This document shows, in pieces, positions 15,810-24,861 of a stretch of 64,000 nt of DNA. Position numbers and translations under genes: made by a program. The notes beneath the pieces were generated by a model, which saw nothing but the letters and a program-made list of their open reading frames with translations, did not search any database and was not told where the DNA came from. Source of the stretch: Gemmatimonadaceae bacterium. GTDB lineage: Bacteria > Gemmatimonadota > Gemmatimonadetes > Gemmatimonadales > Gemmatimonadaceae. The DNA is taken from assembly GCA_016742275.1 (NCBI GenBank), contig JACVCD010000020.1:36886-100885 (forward strand). Direction: 5' to 3'. The stretch's first letter is position 1. Every line of letters begins with the position of its first letter.

Positions 15810-16916
15810 ATGAGCGCAGCAAATGCGACTGTAAATGCGGCAGCATGCGGAGCACATGTGACTGAACGCACGTGCCTGATTGTCGATGATGAACCGCCGA
15901 TGCGCTCGCTGCTCAAGCGTGTCATGCAGGCGGACGGCTTTACCTGCCTGGAAGCTGGATCGGGGGCGGAGGCATTGAGCATTCTGGCGACCACGCCGGT
16001 GCCGCTCGTGCTTTCCGACTACCACATGCCGGGAATGGATGGTGCCGAATTGCTGCGCGCCATTCATGCGCATGCCCCGGAGACTGCGGTTGTGATCATC
16101 ACCGCTGTCTCCGATGTGCAGTTGGCCGTGCGTTGTCTCGATGCCGGTGCGCTCGACTACTTGACCAAGCCATTTGCAACGGACGAAGTGCGCGCGCGTG
16201 TGGCGCAGGCACTCAGCAAACGGCAATTGCTGCTGGAGAATGCCGCCTATCGTTCGCAGCTCGAAGCGCGCGTGGCCGAGCAGTCGCACAAATACGAAGA
16301 GCTCTTCCTCGCGTCGCTGCAGTCGTTGGCCGATGCGCTAGAAATGAAGGACGCCTACACGTGGGGTCACTCCACGCGTGTTTCGCGCTATGCCATGGCC
16401 ATTGCCGATGTGCTCGATGTGTCCGAAACGCTGCGCACACAGCTCGAACTCGGCAGCCGCCTGCATGACATCGGCAAGATCGGCGTGCGTGAAGGGGTGC
16501 TCAACAAGCCCGGGCCACTCACGGGCGAAGAGTACGCGCACGTCATGGAGCATCCGGTGATCGGATGGCGTCTCCTGTCTCCGTTGCTGCGCGACATGCC
16601 GCACGCGCTCGCCGTTGTCCGTTCGCATCATGAGCGCTTCGACGGCGAAGGTACACCGGATCAGTTGTGCGGCGCATCCATTCCGCTCGAGGCACGCATC
16701 ACGGCCGTTGCTGACAGCTTCGATGCCATGACCAGTGGTCGCCCCTACCGCGATGGCATGGCCGTCGAGGAAGCGATGGCTGAACTGGAGCGCTATAGCG
16801 GCACGCAGTTCGATCCCTGCTGCGTCACGGCCTTCAAGTTGGCACTTGAGCGTGATCGTTCACTGCGACCCGACTGGCAGGTTCGCCGACGCCGTGACAT
16901 GGCGCTGGTCGCGTAG
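15810..16916 (+). CDS. Response regulator with HD-GYP phosphodiesterase domain
   Basis: An N-terminal receiver domain (LIVDDEPPMRSLLKRVMQ, phosphoacceptor Asp in LVLSDYHMPGMDG, TKPF near its end) is joined by a short coiled-coil-like linker to an HD-GYP domain (HSTRVSRYAMAIADVL, LHDIGKIGV, EHPVIG, HHERFDGEGTP, ITAVADSFDAM, GRPYR). Such proteins hydrolyse cyclic-di-GMP when phosphorylated. The signature GYP is GTP here (Tyr to Thr), while all metal-binding His/Asp motifs remain. The start at the ATG at 15810 is chosen; an in-frame upstream ATG exists. No histidine kinase gene is adjacent. Confidence 0.87.
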   Translation: MSAANATVNAAACGAHVTERTCLIVDDEPPMRSLLKRVMQADGFTCLEAGSGAEALSILATTPVPLVLSDYHMPGMDGAELLRAIHAHAPETAVVIITAVSDVQLAVRCLDAGALDYLTKPFATDEVRARVAQALSKRQLLLENAAYRSQLEARVAEQSHKYEELFLASLQSLADALEMKDAYTWGHSTRVSRYAMAIADVLDVSETLRTQLELGSRLHDIGKIGVREGVLNKPGPLTGEEYAHVMEHPVIGWRLLSPLLRDMPHALAVVRSHHERFDGEGTPDQLCGASIPLEARITAVADSFDAMTSGRPYRDGMAVEEAMAELERYSGTQFDPCCVTAFKLALERDRSLRPDWQVRRRRDMALVA

Positions 16917-16922
16917 TGCGTT

Positions 16923-17813
16923 CTAGAGCGCGATCGCTTCGAGAGGCGATGAGCTAACCACACGCCACGCCGCCGCGAGTTCCTCGGATACACTGGAACT
17001 CACCAGTACGCGCACCAGCGGGTCATGACCGAGCGGATGCTCTCGTAGTTTTGCCGCCAGCGTCGTGAGTTGATCGGCCGACAGCACCAGCACGGATGCA
17101 TCATCCTGCATGAGATGTGCATGGACATCGCTGGCGCTCAGCGAGGGGCGTCCAAGCACCATGCCGCCCGCCAGCAAGGGGGCGAGCGTGCCACTCACCA
17201 GTCCCGCCCAGTCAGCAAACGGCAGCCAGTTGAGTGTGCGATGCACCGGCGTAAAGCCATGCCGCTCCATGCACGACCGTGCGGCTCCGATCACTTCGCG
17301 GTGTGTGCGCCACGATTCGTTGCCAAGCGCGAGGCAGGGCTCATCACGGCCCGGTGTGGCGGTATCGCCAATGAGGTCGAGGCCGAAATGGGTGCCGAGG
17401 TCCACGGCCTGCTCACGCGTGTCGCTGCGTACCAACGCGCGCGCCGGTGCCGTACCGAGTGCAACAAGCGTGTTCACCGGGGAGCCGTTGGCCCAGGTCG
17501 CAGAATCGACATTGTCGGAGAACAGCGCACCCACCTGATGCGACGCCAATGTCGCAAGTGCGCTGTCTACGCTCATTTCGGACTCGCCGGGCAACATCAG
17601 AAGACCACGGCCATCGCTCGCTGCCAGCGCCATGAGCCATTCACTCCAGCTGGATGGCCGGATAGCGGCATGACGACCAGCCATGGCCCGTACCAGCGGC
17701 GCCGATCGCTGAAGCAGCGTGACACCAGCCGCCACGAGTCGCGGGACGTCATGTCCATCGAGTCGACCGCCACCGGCGGCCAGGGCATAGGGAAGCAGGC
17801 CCAGAGGATCCAT
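16923..17813 (-). CDS. Truncated/degenerate acyl-CoA synthetase-like (ANL superfamily) protein
   Basis: The 296 residues resemble the N-terminal subdomains of AMP-binding enzymes. There is an early helical part, a Rossmann-like middle (VNTLVALGTAPARALVRS), then HREVIGAARSCMERHGFTP and LNWLPFADWAGLVSGTLAPL, which matches the ANL pattern ending in LLAGGMVLG, and ADQLTTLAAKL. The Ser/Thr/Gly-rich ATP loop, the YGxTE motif and the entire C-terminal lid are absent, so adenylation is not expected. It could be a gene remnant or a non-catalytic binding protein. It converges with the HD-GYP gene, 6 bases apart, and diverges from glmM. Confidence 0.55.
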   Translation of the reverse strand: MDPLGLLPYALAAGGGRLDGHDVPRLVAAGVTLLQRSAPLVRAMAGRHAAIRPSSWSEWLMALAASDGRGLLMLPGESEMSVDSALATLASHQVGALFSDNVDSATWANGSPVNTLVALGTAPARALVRSDTREQAVDLGTHFGLDLIGDTATPGRDEPCLALGNESWRTHREVIGAARSCMERHGFTPVHRTLNWLPFADWAGLVSGTLAPLLAGGMVLGRPSLSASDVHAHLMQDDASVLVLSADQLTTLAAKLREHPLGHDPLVRVLVSSSVSEELAAAWRVVSSSPLEAIAL

Positions 17814-18059
17814 GCACGCAGGATAACCGATTGAACCCCCGTGCCAATCTTTCGCATTCCATGCCGTGGCTGTAACGCCCCCGAAGCCAATTCGTCCTAT
17901 TCATGACAGTCCCGGTCGATATGGACGAGTATCGCATCACGTGACTGTTGGTTCCCGCTGTGTGACACGCCTACCTTTCTGGATGTGCCGAGATCGGCAC
18001 CGGCCGGGTTGGCTTGGCGGGTCCTGCGACCGGGCAATTGTATCTCGACGAGGAGAGTC

Positions 18060-19430
18060 ATGGCGTTCGATGGTCTGATGGTGAGTGTGTCGGGAGTTCG
18101 CGGCCGCGTGGGTGAGGCTCTCACTCCCGAGGTGGTCGCGACCTTTGCTGGGGCGTTCGGCGCCTGGGCCTCCCGGTCGGGCAACCATCGGGTGGTCGTG
18201 GGACGCGACAGTCGCGTATCCGGACCGATGTTCACGCGCATTGTGCATGGCGCGCTCGAGTCCGTAGGCTGCACCGTCATCGACATCGGGATGGCCCCCA
18301 CGCCGACCATTCAGCTCGCTGTCGAACATCATCACGCGGCAGGTGGTCTGGGGATCACGGCCAGCCACAATCCGATCGAATGGAACGCGCTCAAGTTCAT
18401 CGGCCCGTCAGGCCTGTTTCTTTCGGCTGACGAAGGCGCCCAAATGCGCGCGATGCTTGATACCGGTATTCCCCGTGCGACATGGGATCGCCTTGGCCAC
18501 ATCGAACACGATGAACAGGCCGTTGCACGCCACATCGCGCAGGTGCTGGCGCTGCCATGGCTCGATGTCGAAGGCATCCGCTCGCATCGGTTCCGCGTGG
18601 CGCTCGATTGCTGCCACGGCGCCGGCAGTGTGATCATGCCGCAATTGCTGTCGGAACTCGGCTGCGAAGTGTACGCCATCAACATGGAAGCCGATGGTCG
18701 CTTCCATCGCCCACCAGAGCCGATCGCCGAGAATCTCGGTGAGCTCGAGACGCTGGTACGTGCAACGCAGGCGCACATTGGCTTTGCGACCGATCCGGAT
18801 GTCGATCGCCTCGCGTTGGTGCTCGACGACGGCAAGGCGCCTGGAGAGGACTACACGTTGGCGTTTGCGGCGCGCACGGTACTGCGCCATCGCCCGGGTC
18901 CGGTGGTGACCAATCTGTCCACCAGCAAGGTGGTGTCTGATGTGGCCGATGAGTTGGGCGTGCCGTTCCATTTTGCCAAGGTCGGCGAAGTGAACGTGGC
19001 ACTTGCCATGCGCGACGCGGGTTCCACCATCGGTGGTGAAGGCAATGGTGGTGTCATTCTCCCCGAGATGCATCTCGGACGCGACGCGCCCGTCGGTGCT
19101 GCGCTGATGCTCCAGCTGATGCACGAAGAAGGACGGCCGTTGTCGCAGCTCGTGGCTGAGAAGCCGCGCTACGTCATTGTGAAGGACAAGCTTGATCGCC
19201 CGGATGCACCGCTTGATGCGGTGTATGAAGCGCTGCGCAACGCTTTTGCTGACGCAAAGGCGGATACGCAGGACGGTCTGCGTCTCGATTGGTCTGATCG
19301 GTGGGTGCATCTGCGCCCGTCCGGCACGGAGCCCATTGTGCGCGTAATTGCAGAAGCGCCGACGGATGCCGACGCCCGCGCGTTGATTGCGCAGGCCCGC
19401 GAACCGCTCGACGCGCTCGTTTCCCTCTGA
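18060..19430 (+). CDS. glmM: Phosphoglucosamine mutase / phosphohexomutase
   Basis: A 456-residue alpha-D-phosphohexomutase with the phosphoserine loop GRDSRVSG, metal-binding DPDVDRLALV, sugar loop GEGNGGVILPEMHLGRD and phosphate-binding RPSGTEPIVRV. It interconverts glucosamine-6-P and glucosamine-1-P for cell-wall UDP-GlcNAc. The ATG at 18060 follows GAGGAGAGTC, a good ribosome site. It lies 11 bases upstream of glmS, which supplies glucosamine-6-P; this pairing favours GlmM over phosphomannomutase. Confidence 0.88.
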   Translation: MAFDGLMVSVSGVRGRVGEALTPEVVATFAGAFGAWASRSGNHRVVVGRDSRVSGPMFTRIVHGALESVGCTVIDIGMAPTPTIQLAVEHHHAAGGLGITASHNPIEWNALKFIGPSGLFLSADEGAQMRAMLDTGIPRATWDRLGHIEHDEQAVARHIAQVLALPWLDVEGIRSHRFRVALDCCHGAGSVIMPQLLSELGCEVYAINMEADGRFHRPPEPIAENLGELETLVRATQAHIGFATDPDVDRLALVLDDGKAPGEDYTLAFAARTVLRHRPGPVVTNLSTSKVVSDVADELGVPFHFAKVGEVNVALAMRDAGSTIGGEGNGGVILPEMHLGRDAPVGAALMLQLMHEEGRPLSQLVAEKPRYVIVKDKLDRPDAPLDAVYEALRNAFADAKADTQDGLRLDWSDRWVHLRPSGTEPIVRVIAEAPTDADARALIAQAREPLDALVSL

Positions 19431-19441
19431 CCTGAAAGACC

Positions 19442-21268
19442 ATGTGCGGAATCGTTGGCTATATCGGTGACAAGATCGCCACCCCGATGCTGATCGAGGG
19501 CCTCAAGCGCCTCGAGTATCGCGGCTATGACTCGGCGGGTGTTGCCATCATGAACGGCCGCGGCGTGGAAACACGTCGCGCTGCAGGCAAGATTGCCCGC
19601 CTCGAATCGGTGATTGCGGCCAATCCGCCGCATGGTTCGTTGGGCATTGCGCATACACGCTGGGCTACGCACGGTCCGCCGAATGAACAAAACGCGCACC
19701 CGCATGTGAGCCAGAACGGCAAGATTGCCGTGGTGCACAACGGTATCATCGAGAACGCCACGTCACTCAAGGCGGGACTCGAAGCGCGCGGCTATGTGTT
19801 CAAGTCCGACACCGATACCGAGGTCCTCTCGCACCTCATCGAGACGGCCTACGCCGGCAACCTCGAAGCGGCAGTGATTGAAGCGCTGCGTCAGGTAGAT
19901 GGCACGTACGGCATTGCTGTGATCTCGAGCGACGAAAAGGACAAGATCGTCGCTGCCCGCAAGGGCAGTCCGCTGCTCGTAGGCATTGGCGACGGTGAAT
20001 ACTTTGTGGCTTCCGATGCCTCGGCCATTCTGTCGCACACGCGTCAGGTCGTGTACCTGGATGATGGTGACATCGCTGTGGTCACGCGGGATGGCTACAA
20101 GGTGCTCGATCTCGATGCTGTGATTCTCGAGAAGCCGGTGACGCGCATCGATTGGGACCTCGCACAAATCGAGCGCGGCGGATACCCGCACTTCATGCTG
20201 AAGGAAATCTTCGAGCAGCCGACCACGGTGGAAAACACCATGCGTGGTCGTCTTATCCTCGAAGAGGGTTTCTCCAAGCTTGGCGGTCTCAACATCAGCA
20301 AGGAAGACCTGCTCGCTGTCGACAACATCATCATCACGGCGTGCGGCACGAGCTGGCATTCGGCGTTGATTGGTGAAATGATGATTGAGGAACTGTGCCG
20401 TATTCCTGTGGAAGTGGAGTACGCATCGGAGTTCCGCTATCGCAATCCGATTGTCACGCCGCGCACGCTGTGCATCGTGATTTCGCAGTCTGGTGAAACG
20501 GCCGACACGCTGGCGGCCATGCGCGAAGCCAAGCGTCGTGGTGCGCGTACGTTGGGCCTCGTGAATCAGGTCGGCAGTACGATTGCACGTGAAGACGATG
20601 GTGGCATCTACCTGCACGCCGGTCCGGAAATCGGTGTGGCGAGCACCAAGGCTTTCACGAGCCAGGTCGTTGCGCTCGCGCTGTTCACGCTCAAGCTGGC
20701 GCGTCTGCGCGACCTCAGTGTGGAGCGCGGTCGTACCATCGCGCAGGCATTGGCACGCTTGCCAGAGCAGATTCAGAGCATTCTGGATCGTGCCGAGGAG
20801 ATCGAGCTCCTGGCCGAAGAGTTCAAGCGGGCAAGCAATTTCCTGTATCTCGGTCGTGGCTACAACTTCCCGGCCGCACTCGAAGGCGCGCTCAAGCTCA
20901 AGGAAATTTCGTATATCCACGCTGAGGGCTATCCGGCGGCCGAGATGAAGCACGGACCCATTGCGCTCATCGATGAGATGATGCCGGTCGTGTGCATCGC
21001 TCCGCACGACTCCGTGTTCGACAAGATCACGTCGAACATCCAGGAGGTGAAGGCGCGTAAGGGTAAGGTCATCGCCATCACCACGCGCGATGAGCCCAGT
21101 CTCGCCGGGAAGCTCGACTACGAGTTCCGCATCCCCGAGACAGAAGATCTGCTCACGCCTATTCTTGCCTCGGTACCGCTTCAGTTGCTGGCGTATTACA
21201 TCGCCGTCAAGCGAGGCTGCAATGTGGATCAGCCGCGCAATCTCGCGAAGAGCGTGACGGTGGAGTAA
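19442..21268 (+). CDS. glmS: Glutamine-fructose-6-phosphate aminotransferase (isomerizing)
   Basis: 608 residues, normal length. The start MCGIVGYIG exposes catalytic Cys2 of the glutaminase domain. HTRWATHG, HNGIIEN and SDTDTEVLSHLIE follow. Two SIS sugar-isomerase domains show SQSGETADTLAAMREAKRRG and GRGYNFPAALEGALKLKEIS. The end DQPRNLAKSVTVE is the conserved C-terminus with the fructose-6-P lysine. It makes glucosamine-6-phosphate, the first step of amino-sugar synthesis. The 11-base gap to glmM leaves no room for a glmS ribozyme. Confidence 0.97.
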   Translation: MCGIVGYIGDKIATPMLIEGLKRLEYRGYDSAGVAIMNGRGVETRRAAGKIARLESVIAANPPHGSLGIAHTRWATHGPPNEQNAHPHVSQNGKIAVVHNGIIENATSLKAGLEARGYVFKSDTDTEVLSHLIETAYAGNLEAAVIEALRQVDGTYGIAVISSDEKDKIVAARKGSPLLVGIGDGEYFVASDASAILSHTRQVVYLDDGDIAVVTRDGYKVLDLDAVILEKPVTRIDWDLAQIERGGYPHFMLKEIFEQPTTVENTMRGRLILEEGFSKLGGLNISKEDLLAVDNIIITACGTSWHSALIGEMMIEELCRIPVEVEYASEFRYRNPIVTPRTLCIVISQSGETADTLAAMREAKRRGARTLGLVNQVGSTIAREDDGGIYLHAGPEIGVASTKAFTSQVVALALFTLKLARLRDLSVERGRTIAQALARLPEQIQSILDRAEEIELLAEEFKRASNFLYLGRGYNFPAALEGALKLKEISYIHAEGYPAAEMKHGPIALIDEMMPVVCIAPHDSVFDKITSNIQEVKARKGKVIAITTRDEPSLAGKLDYEFRIPETEDLLTPILASVPLQLLAYYIAVKRGCNVDQPRNLAKSVTVE

Positions 21269-21314
21269 GTGTTGTCGGCGCACATGCGCCGGAGGGTGTT
21301 GATACAAATGTCAT

Positions 21315-21351
21315 GCGGGGCGGGGCCATCTCTCGGTGGCCGCCGCCCCGC
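21315..21351 (+). terminator. GC-rich hairpin terminator after glmS
   Basis: GCGGGGCGG...GGCCA pairs with TGGCC...CCGCCCCGC with one bulged base and an 8-base loop. It lies 46 bases after the glmS stop and just before the 3' end of the convergent lipoprotein gene, so it probably serves both. The T-run is weak. Confidence 0.75.
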
Positions 21352-21372
21352 TGAACGTTTATGGCTTCTTCC

Positions 21373-22224
21373 TTAGCCACTTACACCGAGAAGACGTCCG
21401 GCGCTTTCGAGTTCGAGTCGAATGACATCGAGCTCGGCGAGGTCACCTGCAGAAGCCACCCTGAACGCCGCATCCGCTGCGCTGCGCGCCTTGGCCAGTG
21501 CAAGAGCAGCCGCTTCTCGAGATCCCGAAATGGCAGATTGCAGTGCCACCAATGCATCGGCGAGCGTTGTGAATGTGGCCAGTTGTTGTGCCGTCCGTGT
21601 TTCCCCTGGCGGTGTGCCAGGCGGGAAAAACTGCGTGCGCGCCCCATCCAGCCCATTGGTCACCGCTGTGACTGACGGTGGCGCTTCGCTGGCCACACCA
21701 AACCGGAAGAGCAACGGCAGAACGTTTGCGGCAATCAGCGTTGGTGTCTGCCCCGGTACAGCAAGTGCCCATCTACCTCGCATGACTTCGATGAGCACAG
21801 GAAGTCCGATCGGCGCGCCACCGTGAGTCACGGCAATGCGGTACATCGTTCGTGTGAGTGGAATCGCGGCCGTTGTCAGCGACCATTGGCCGGAGAATCC
21901 CGCGTCGCTTGCCGTGAGCCCGCCGCCAACCGATATGGTCGCCATTGGAGCACCGACACACGCGTCGTTCGCCCACCGACAAATGGAGACCGTTGGGAGT
22001 TGACTCGCATCCTGCGGGGCGCTGGAAGTCGCTGTCCCCAGCGGCGCCATCCACCCCAGTGCCAGGTTGTCACCATCCGACAGCATTGCTGCGCGGTGAG
22101 CACCTGGGTGCTCTTCAGGTGTCGCGGCATGCGACGTGGGCGAACGATCAGCACATCCACTCATCACGCAGGTTGCTGCAAATAGAAACTGGACGGGCCT
22201 GACGTGTTTTCGGACGTATTTCAT
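21373..22224 (-). CDS. Hypothetical secreted lipoprotein
   Basis: 283 residues. The N-terminus MKYVRKHVRPVQFLFAATCV is a signal sequence ending in a lipobox (VMSGC, Cys24), so the mature protein should be lipid-anchored. The rest is Ala/Thr/Pro-rich with two Cys in ICRWANDACVG and a C-terminal Ala-rich helical part. No enzyme motif is seen. Its ATG overlaps the stop of the PEP-CTERM gene by 4 bases, making it the last gene of a three-gene surface-protein operon. Confidence 0.65.
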   Translation of the reverse strand: MKYVRKHVRPVQFLFAATCVMSGCADRSPTSHAATPEEHPGAHRAAMLSDGDNLALGWMAPLGTATSSAPQDASQLPTVSICRWANDACVGAPMATISVGGGLTASDAGFSGQWSLTTAAIPLTRTMYRIAVTHGGAPIGLPVLIEVMRGRWALAVPGQTPTLIAANVLPLLFRFGVASEAPPSVTAVTNGLDGARTQFFPPGTPPGETRTAQQLATFTTLADALVALQSAISGSREAAALALAKARSAADAAFRVASAGDLAELDVIRLELESAGRLLGVSG

Positions 22225-23030
22225 AGGAGTGTTCCCAATGGCAGCATGCGCTGACGGTGCGCGATTGTCAGGAGCATCAGCAGGCCAGCGCCGACCAAAG
22301 GCAATGTGGCGGGTTCCGGAACAGCTGTCGGCGGCGGTACGGCGCCACAGTGCGCGTCAGGTGAGCAGCTACCGGCAGAGCCCAGACGAATTTCGTTTTC
22401 GGTGATCTCGAAGCTTTGCGCTTCCAACCCGATGATCTGGAACCAGTCCAGTGGATTGGCGAGTGCGTATGGAAGCGAGACTGCGAATGTGATGGCGCCA
22501 TCGGCTCCGGTTGTACCAATCTGCTGCCATGGATTCCCGAATTCATCGACGGCGGTGCCACTGAGTGGCACGGCACTGCCGATACCAAGTGTCGTGAACG
22601 CGGGATCCGACCAACTCGGGAACATCAGTGCCCACTGATCTCCGTAGTCGACAAATGTCCAGGGTGCAGCGTTGTTCAATGTCGCCGAGCCAGTCGCGCC
22701 AACGAGCGCTTCACGCTCCGCAATCAGGTCGGGATCCGCATCGCGACCAGTTGAGAACGCCAGGCTCCACACCATCGAGGGTTGTGTTGCAAGAACGAGC
22801 GGATCGAACACCCCGAGATGGGACACGGCGATCAACAGCGATGTACCATCCACTGTTGCTGCAGCGGTCAGGTCCACACGGACACAGGCCATGAGACTGC
22901 CACCGGTGCACGCTTCACGTGTGGCCGACTGCGCCGATGCTTGCGAGGCGCAAAGGCTGAGCGCCAGTGCAGGTGTGAGCAGGGCGCGAATGCGACGAAC
23001 GCTATGTCGCACGGCGTGCGCGCGAATCAC
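22221..23030 (-). CDS. PEP-CTERM sorting-domain protein
   Basis: 269 residues with an N-terminal signal peptide (ALLTPALALSLCASQASAQ) and at the C-terminus the tripartite sorting signal: VPEPATLPLVGAGLLMLLTI, then HRQR. PEP-CTERM tails are cut by exosortase and link proteins to surface polysaccharide. The body shows no known enzyme motif. Translation is coupled by ATGA overlaps to the repeat protein before it and the lipoprotein after it. No exosortase gene is in this window. Confidence 0.8.
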   Translation of the reverse strand: MIRAHAVRHSVRRIRALLTPALALSLCASQASAQSATREACTGGSLMACVRVDLTAAATVDGTSLLIAVSHLGVFDPLVLATQPSMVWSLAFSTGRDADPDLIAEREALVGATGSATLNNAAPWTFVDYGDQWALMFPSWSDPAFTTLGIGSAVPLSGTAVDEFGNPWQQIGTTGADGAITFAVSLPYALANPLDWFQIIGLEAQSFEITENEIRLGSAGSCSPDAHCGAVPPPTAVPEPATLPLVGAGLLMLLTIAHRQRMLPLGTLL

Positions 23031-24721
23031 TTGCGCACTCCCGATGGCGACGCCTGCGGTGTTTCTGCCGCAGTGTCAAGCGCATGGGGCTTGAGGCGCC
23101 GGTCGCCATATCCGCGCCGCTTTGCTACCAGGCGATATGAGAAATCAATGGGCTGCGCTGGTGCACGATCCCCCGCCAGTCGGACTTCAAAACCTTCCGC
23201 GGTGCGACGGCTTACATAGAGCGAAGCGTCGGCGTATGCCTGCAGGAATACGTGATAGGGGCGATTGCTCTCGATGGTCTCGGCGAAGATCCCGTCGAAT
23301 GGAACCCATACCACGGAGTCGCGAATCGTAGACTGTCCGTAATCGGCGAACCAGACTTCAGTGGCTTCTTCGGTGTACATCTCGCGTGTGCCGCTCGACG
23401 TGGGCACGACGGCATTCTTGGTGCCAGTTGCGACGTAGTTGCCGTTGATTTGGGCGTTGCCATCAACACGGAAATCACCCACGATGATGGCAGAACCCAC
23501 CGTTCGCAGCGCTGCACCCGTACTGGTATTCTCGAACTGCGCCGTAGGCCAAATACCGCGCGATCGGCCGAGGACCGCGATGTTGGTTCCTGTTCCAGTA
23601 TTCTCGAAGAACACACCATTCTGTGCGCTGCTCGATGTATAGAGAGCCGTACCACCGCCCTTGGCATACACGCTCACTGCGTGGCCACTGCTGTTGTTTT
23701 CGAGATAGAGCGCACCGCCGCTGCCAGTCGTGCTGCTGTTGCGGAAATCGCCGGTGGAGTTGTTGCCCTGGCTCAGCCCCTGTACCGCGGCGCCATTTGC
23801 CGTACCGGTATTTGTAGCCGTAATGGTCGGAGAGCCACCTTTGCTATCGGCGAAGAGGGCGCGCGCATTTGATCCGGTTGCATTGCTTCCGAAGTAGCCA
23901 GTCGTGAAGGATGCATTGGAATTGGCCGAGAGTGCGCCACCCACCGTGCCACTGTTTTGAAACTGGCCTGTGTAACCGGCGCTTTTGCTTTCACCGTAAA
24001 GCGCGTTGCCATTGCCCGTCGCATTGTCGTTCTGCAGGCTGGCCGTTGAATAGATTGTGCTGCTCTTGGCGTAGAGCGCGGCTCCGCCAGTCGTACCATT
24101 GTTGATGGCCGAGATGGTGGTGTTCGTTCCCTTGCTCTCCGCGTACAGCGCCTGACCCTGATCAGTGGCCGTATTGGCGGCGATGATCGTAGCGGGTCCG
24201 ACGCTGTTGCTGCGGGCATTCAACGCGCCACCAACTCCAATGTTCTGAAGCTGCGCAGTGGCTTGGCTCCCTTGTCCCTGTGCAACGATGGCGACTCCCT
24301 GGCCATCTACACTGGAGAGATTCAATGCGACCAACGCAGCACCAGCGCCCTCTGTCTTTTCCAGACGCGCAACCGCAGTGGTTCCACCTGCCTTGGCCAA
24401 CAACGCATTGCTGTTGCCCGTCTGTGTAAGACTCAGAATCGGACTCGGGCTGGAGCCGCTGAGCGCCATTGGCACCGGCAATGTGAACGCAGGAATAGTT
24501 CCCAGCGGCCATTCGATCGGTCGATGTGTCGCTCGCGTGCAAGCCGCTGGAGCACCTGTCGTATCACGACGATAGATCACGCCGCTGCCTTCCACCCAGC
24601 AAGCTTTGATCGTTCCGTTCGTTCCGCCGCCCTGTGCGTGACTGGTCGAGGAAAGCGTTCCGATCATAGCCAAGGCCGCGAACGCGGGCGCGCTCATTCG
24701 AAAAAAGGGTGCAGGACCCAT
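23027..24721 (-). CDS. Large secreted repeat-rich surface protein
   Basis: 564 residues. After a signal peptide (PAFAALAMIGTLSSTSHAQ) and a short domain with two Cys, residues ~95-400 hold about a dozen degenerate ~20-residue Gly/Asn/Thr/Ser repeats of the type ALYAESKGTN-TTISAINNGTTGG, which suggest an elongated beta-solenoid or fibre. The C-terminal ~130 residues (from GTKNAVVPTS; later FEVRLAGD and FSYRLVAKRRGY) form a separate domain resembling those closing similar surface proteins of environmental bacteria. It is the first gene of the surface operon. The ATG at 24697 is an alternative start. Confidence 0.7.
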   Translation of the reverse strand: MGPAPFFRMSAPAFAALAMIGTLSSTSHAQGGGTNGTIKACWVEGSGVIYRRDTTGAPAACTRATHRPIEWPLGTIPAFTLPVPMALSGSSPSPILSLTQTGNSNALLAKAGGTTAVARLEKTEGAGAALVALNLSSVDGQGVAIVAQGQGSQATAQLQNIGVGGALNARSNSVGPATIIAANTATDQGQALYAESKGTNTTISAINNGTTGGAALYAKSSTIYSTASLQNDNATGNGNALYGESKSAGYTGQFQNSGTVGGALSANSNASFTTGYFGSNATGSNARALFADSKGGSPTITATNTGTANGAAVQGLSQGNNSTGDFRNSSTTGSGGALYLENNSSGHAVSVYAKGGGTALYTSSSAQNGVFFENTGTGTNIAVLGRSRGIWPTAQFENTSTGAALRTVGSAIIVGDFRVDGNAQINGNYVATGTKNAVVPTSSGTREMYTEEATEVWFADYGQSTIRDSVVWVPFDGIFAETIESNRPYHVFLQAYADASLYVSRRTAEGFEVRLAGDRAPAQPIDFSYRLVAKRRGYGDRRLKPHALDTAAETPQASPSGVRK

Positions 24722-24861
24722 TTACTGATCTCCGGACGGATAGTGCGACAGATGCCCTGGTGAGGCTGTGGGCGCCGAATATTCGGGCACCTGCGATCTG
24801 CCGCATCGGTCAATTGACCAGTACCGGGACTGTGATAGGAATTCTGCACCCTTTGCAGCCT

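Noticed and set aside
19431..19441. glmS ribozyme
   Set aside because: Only 11 bases lie between glmM and glmS, too few for the ribozyme, which is also mainly known from Firmicutes.
19763..21307. 514-codon minus-strand open frame over glmS
   Set aside because: Antisense shadow of glmS; His/Arg-rich with no motif.
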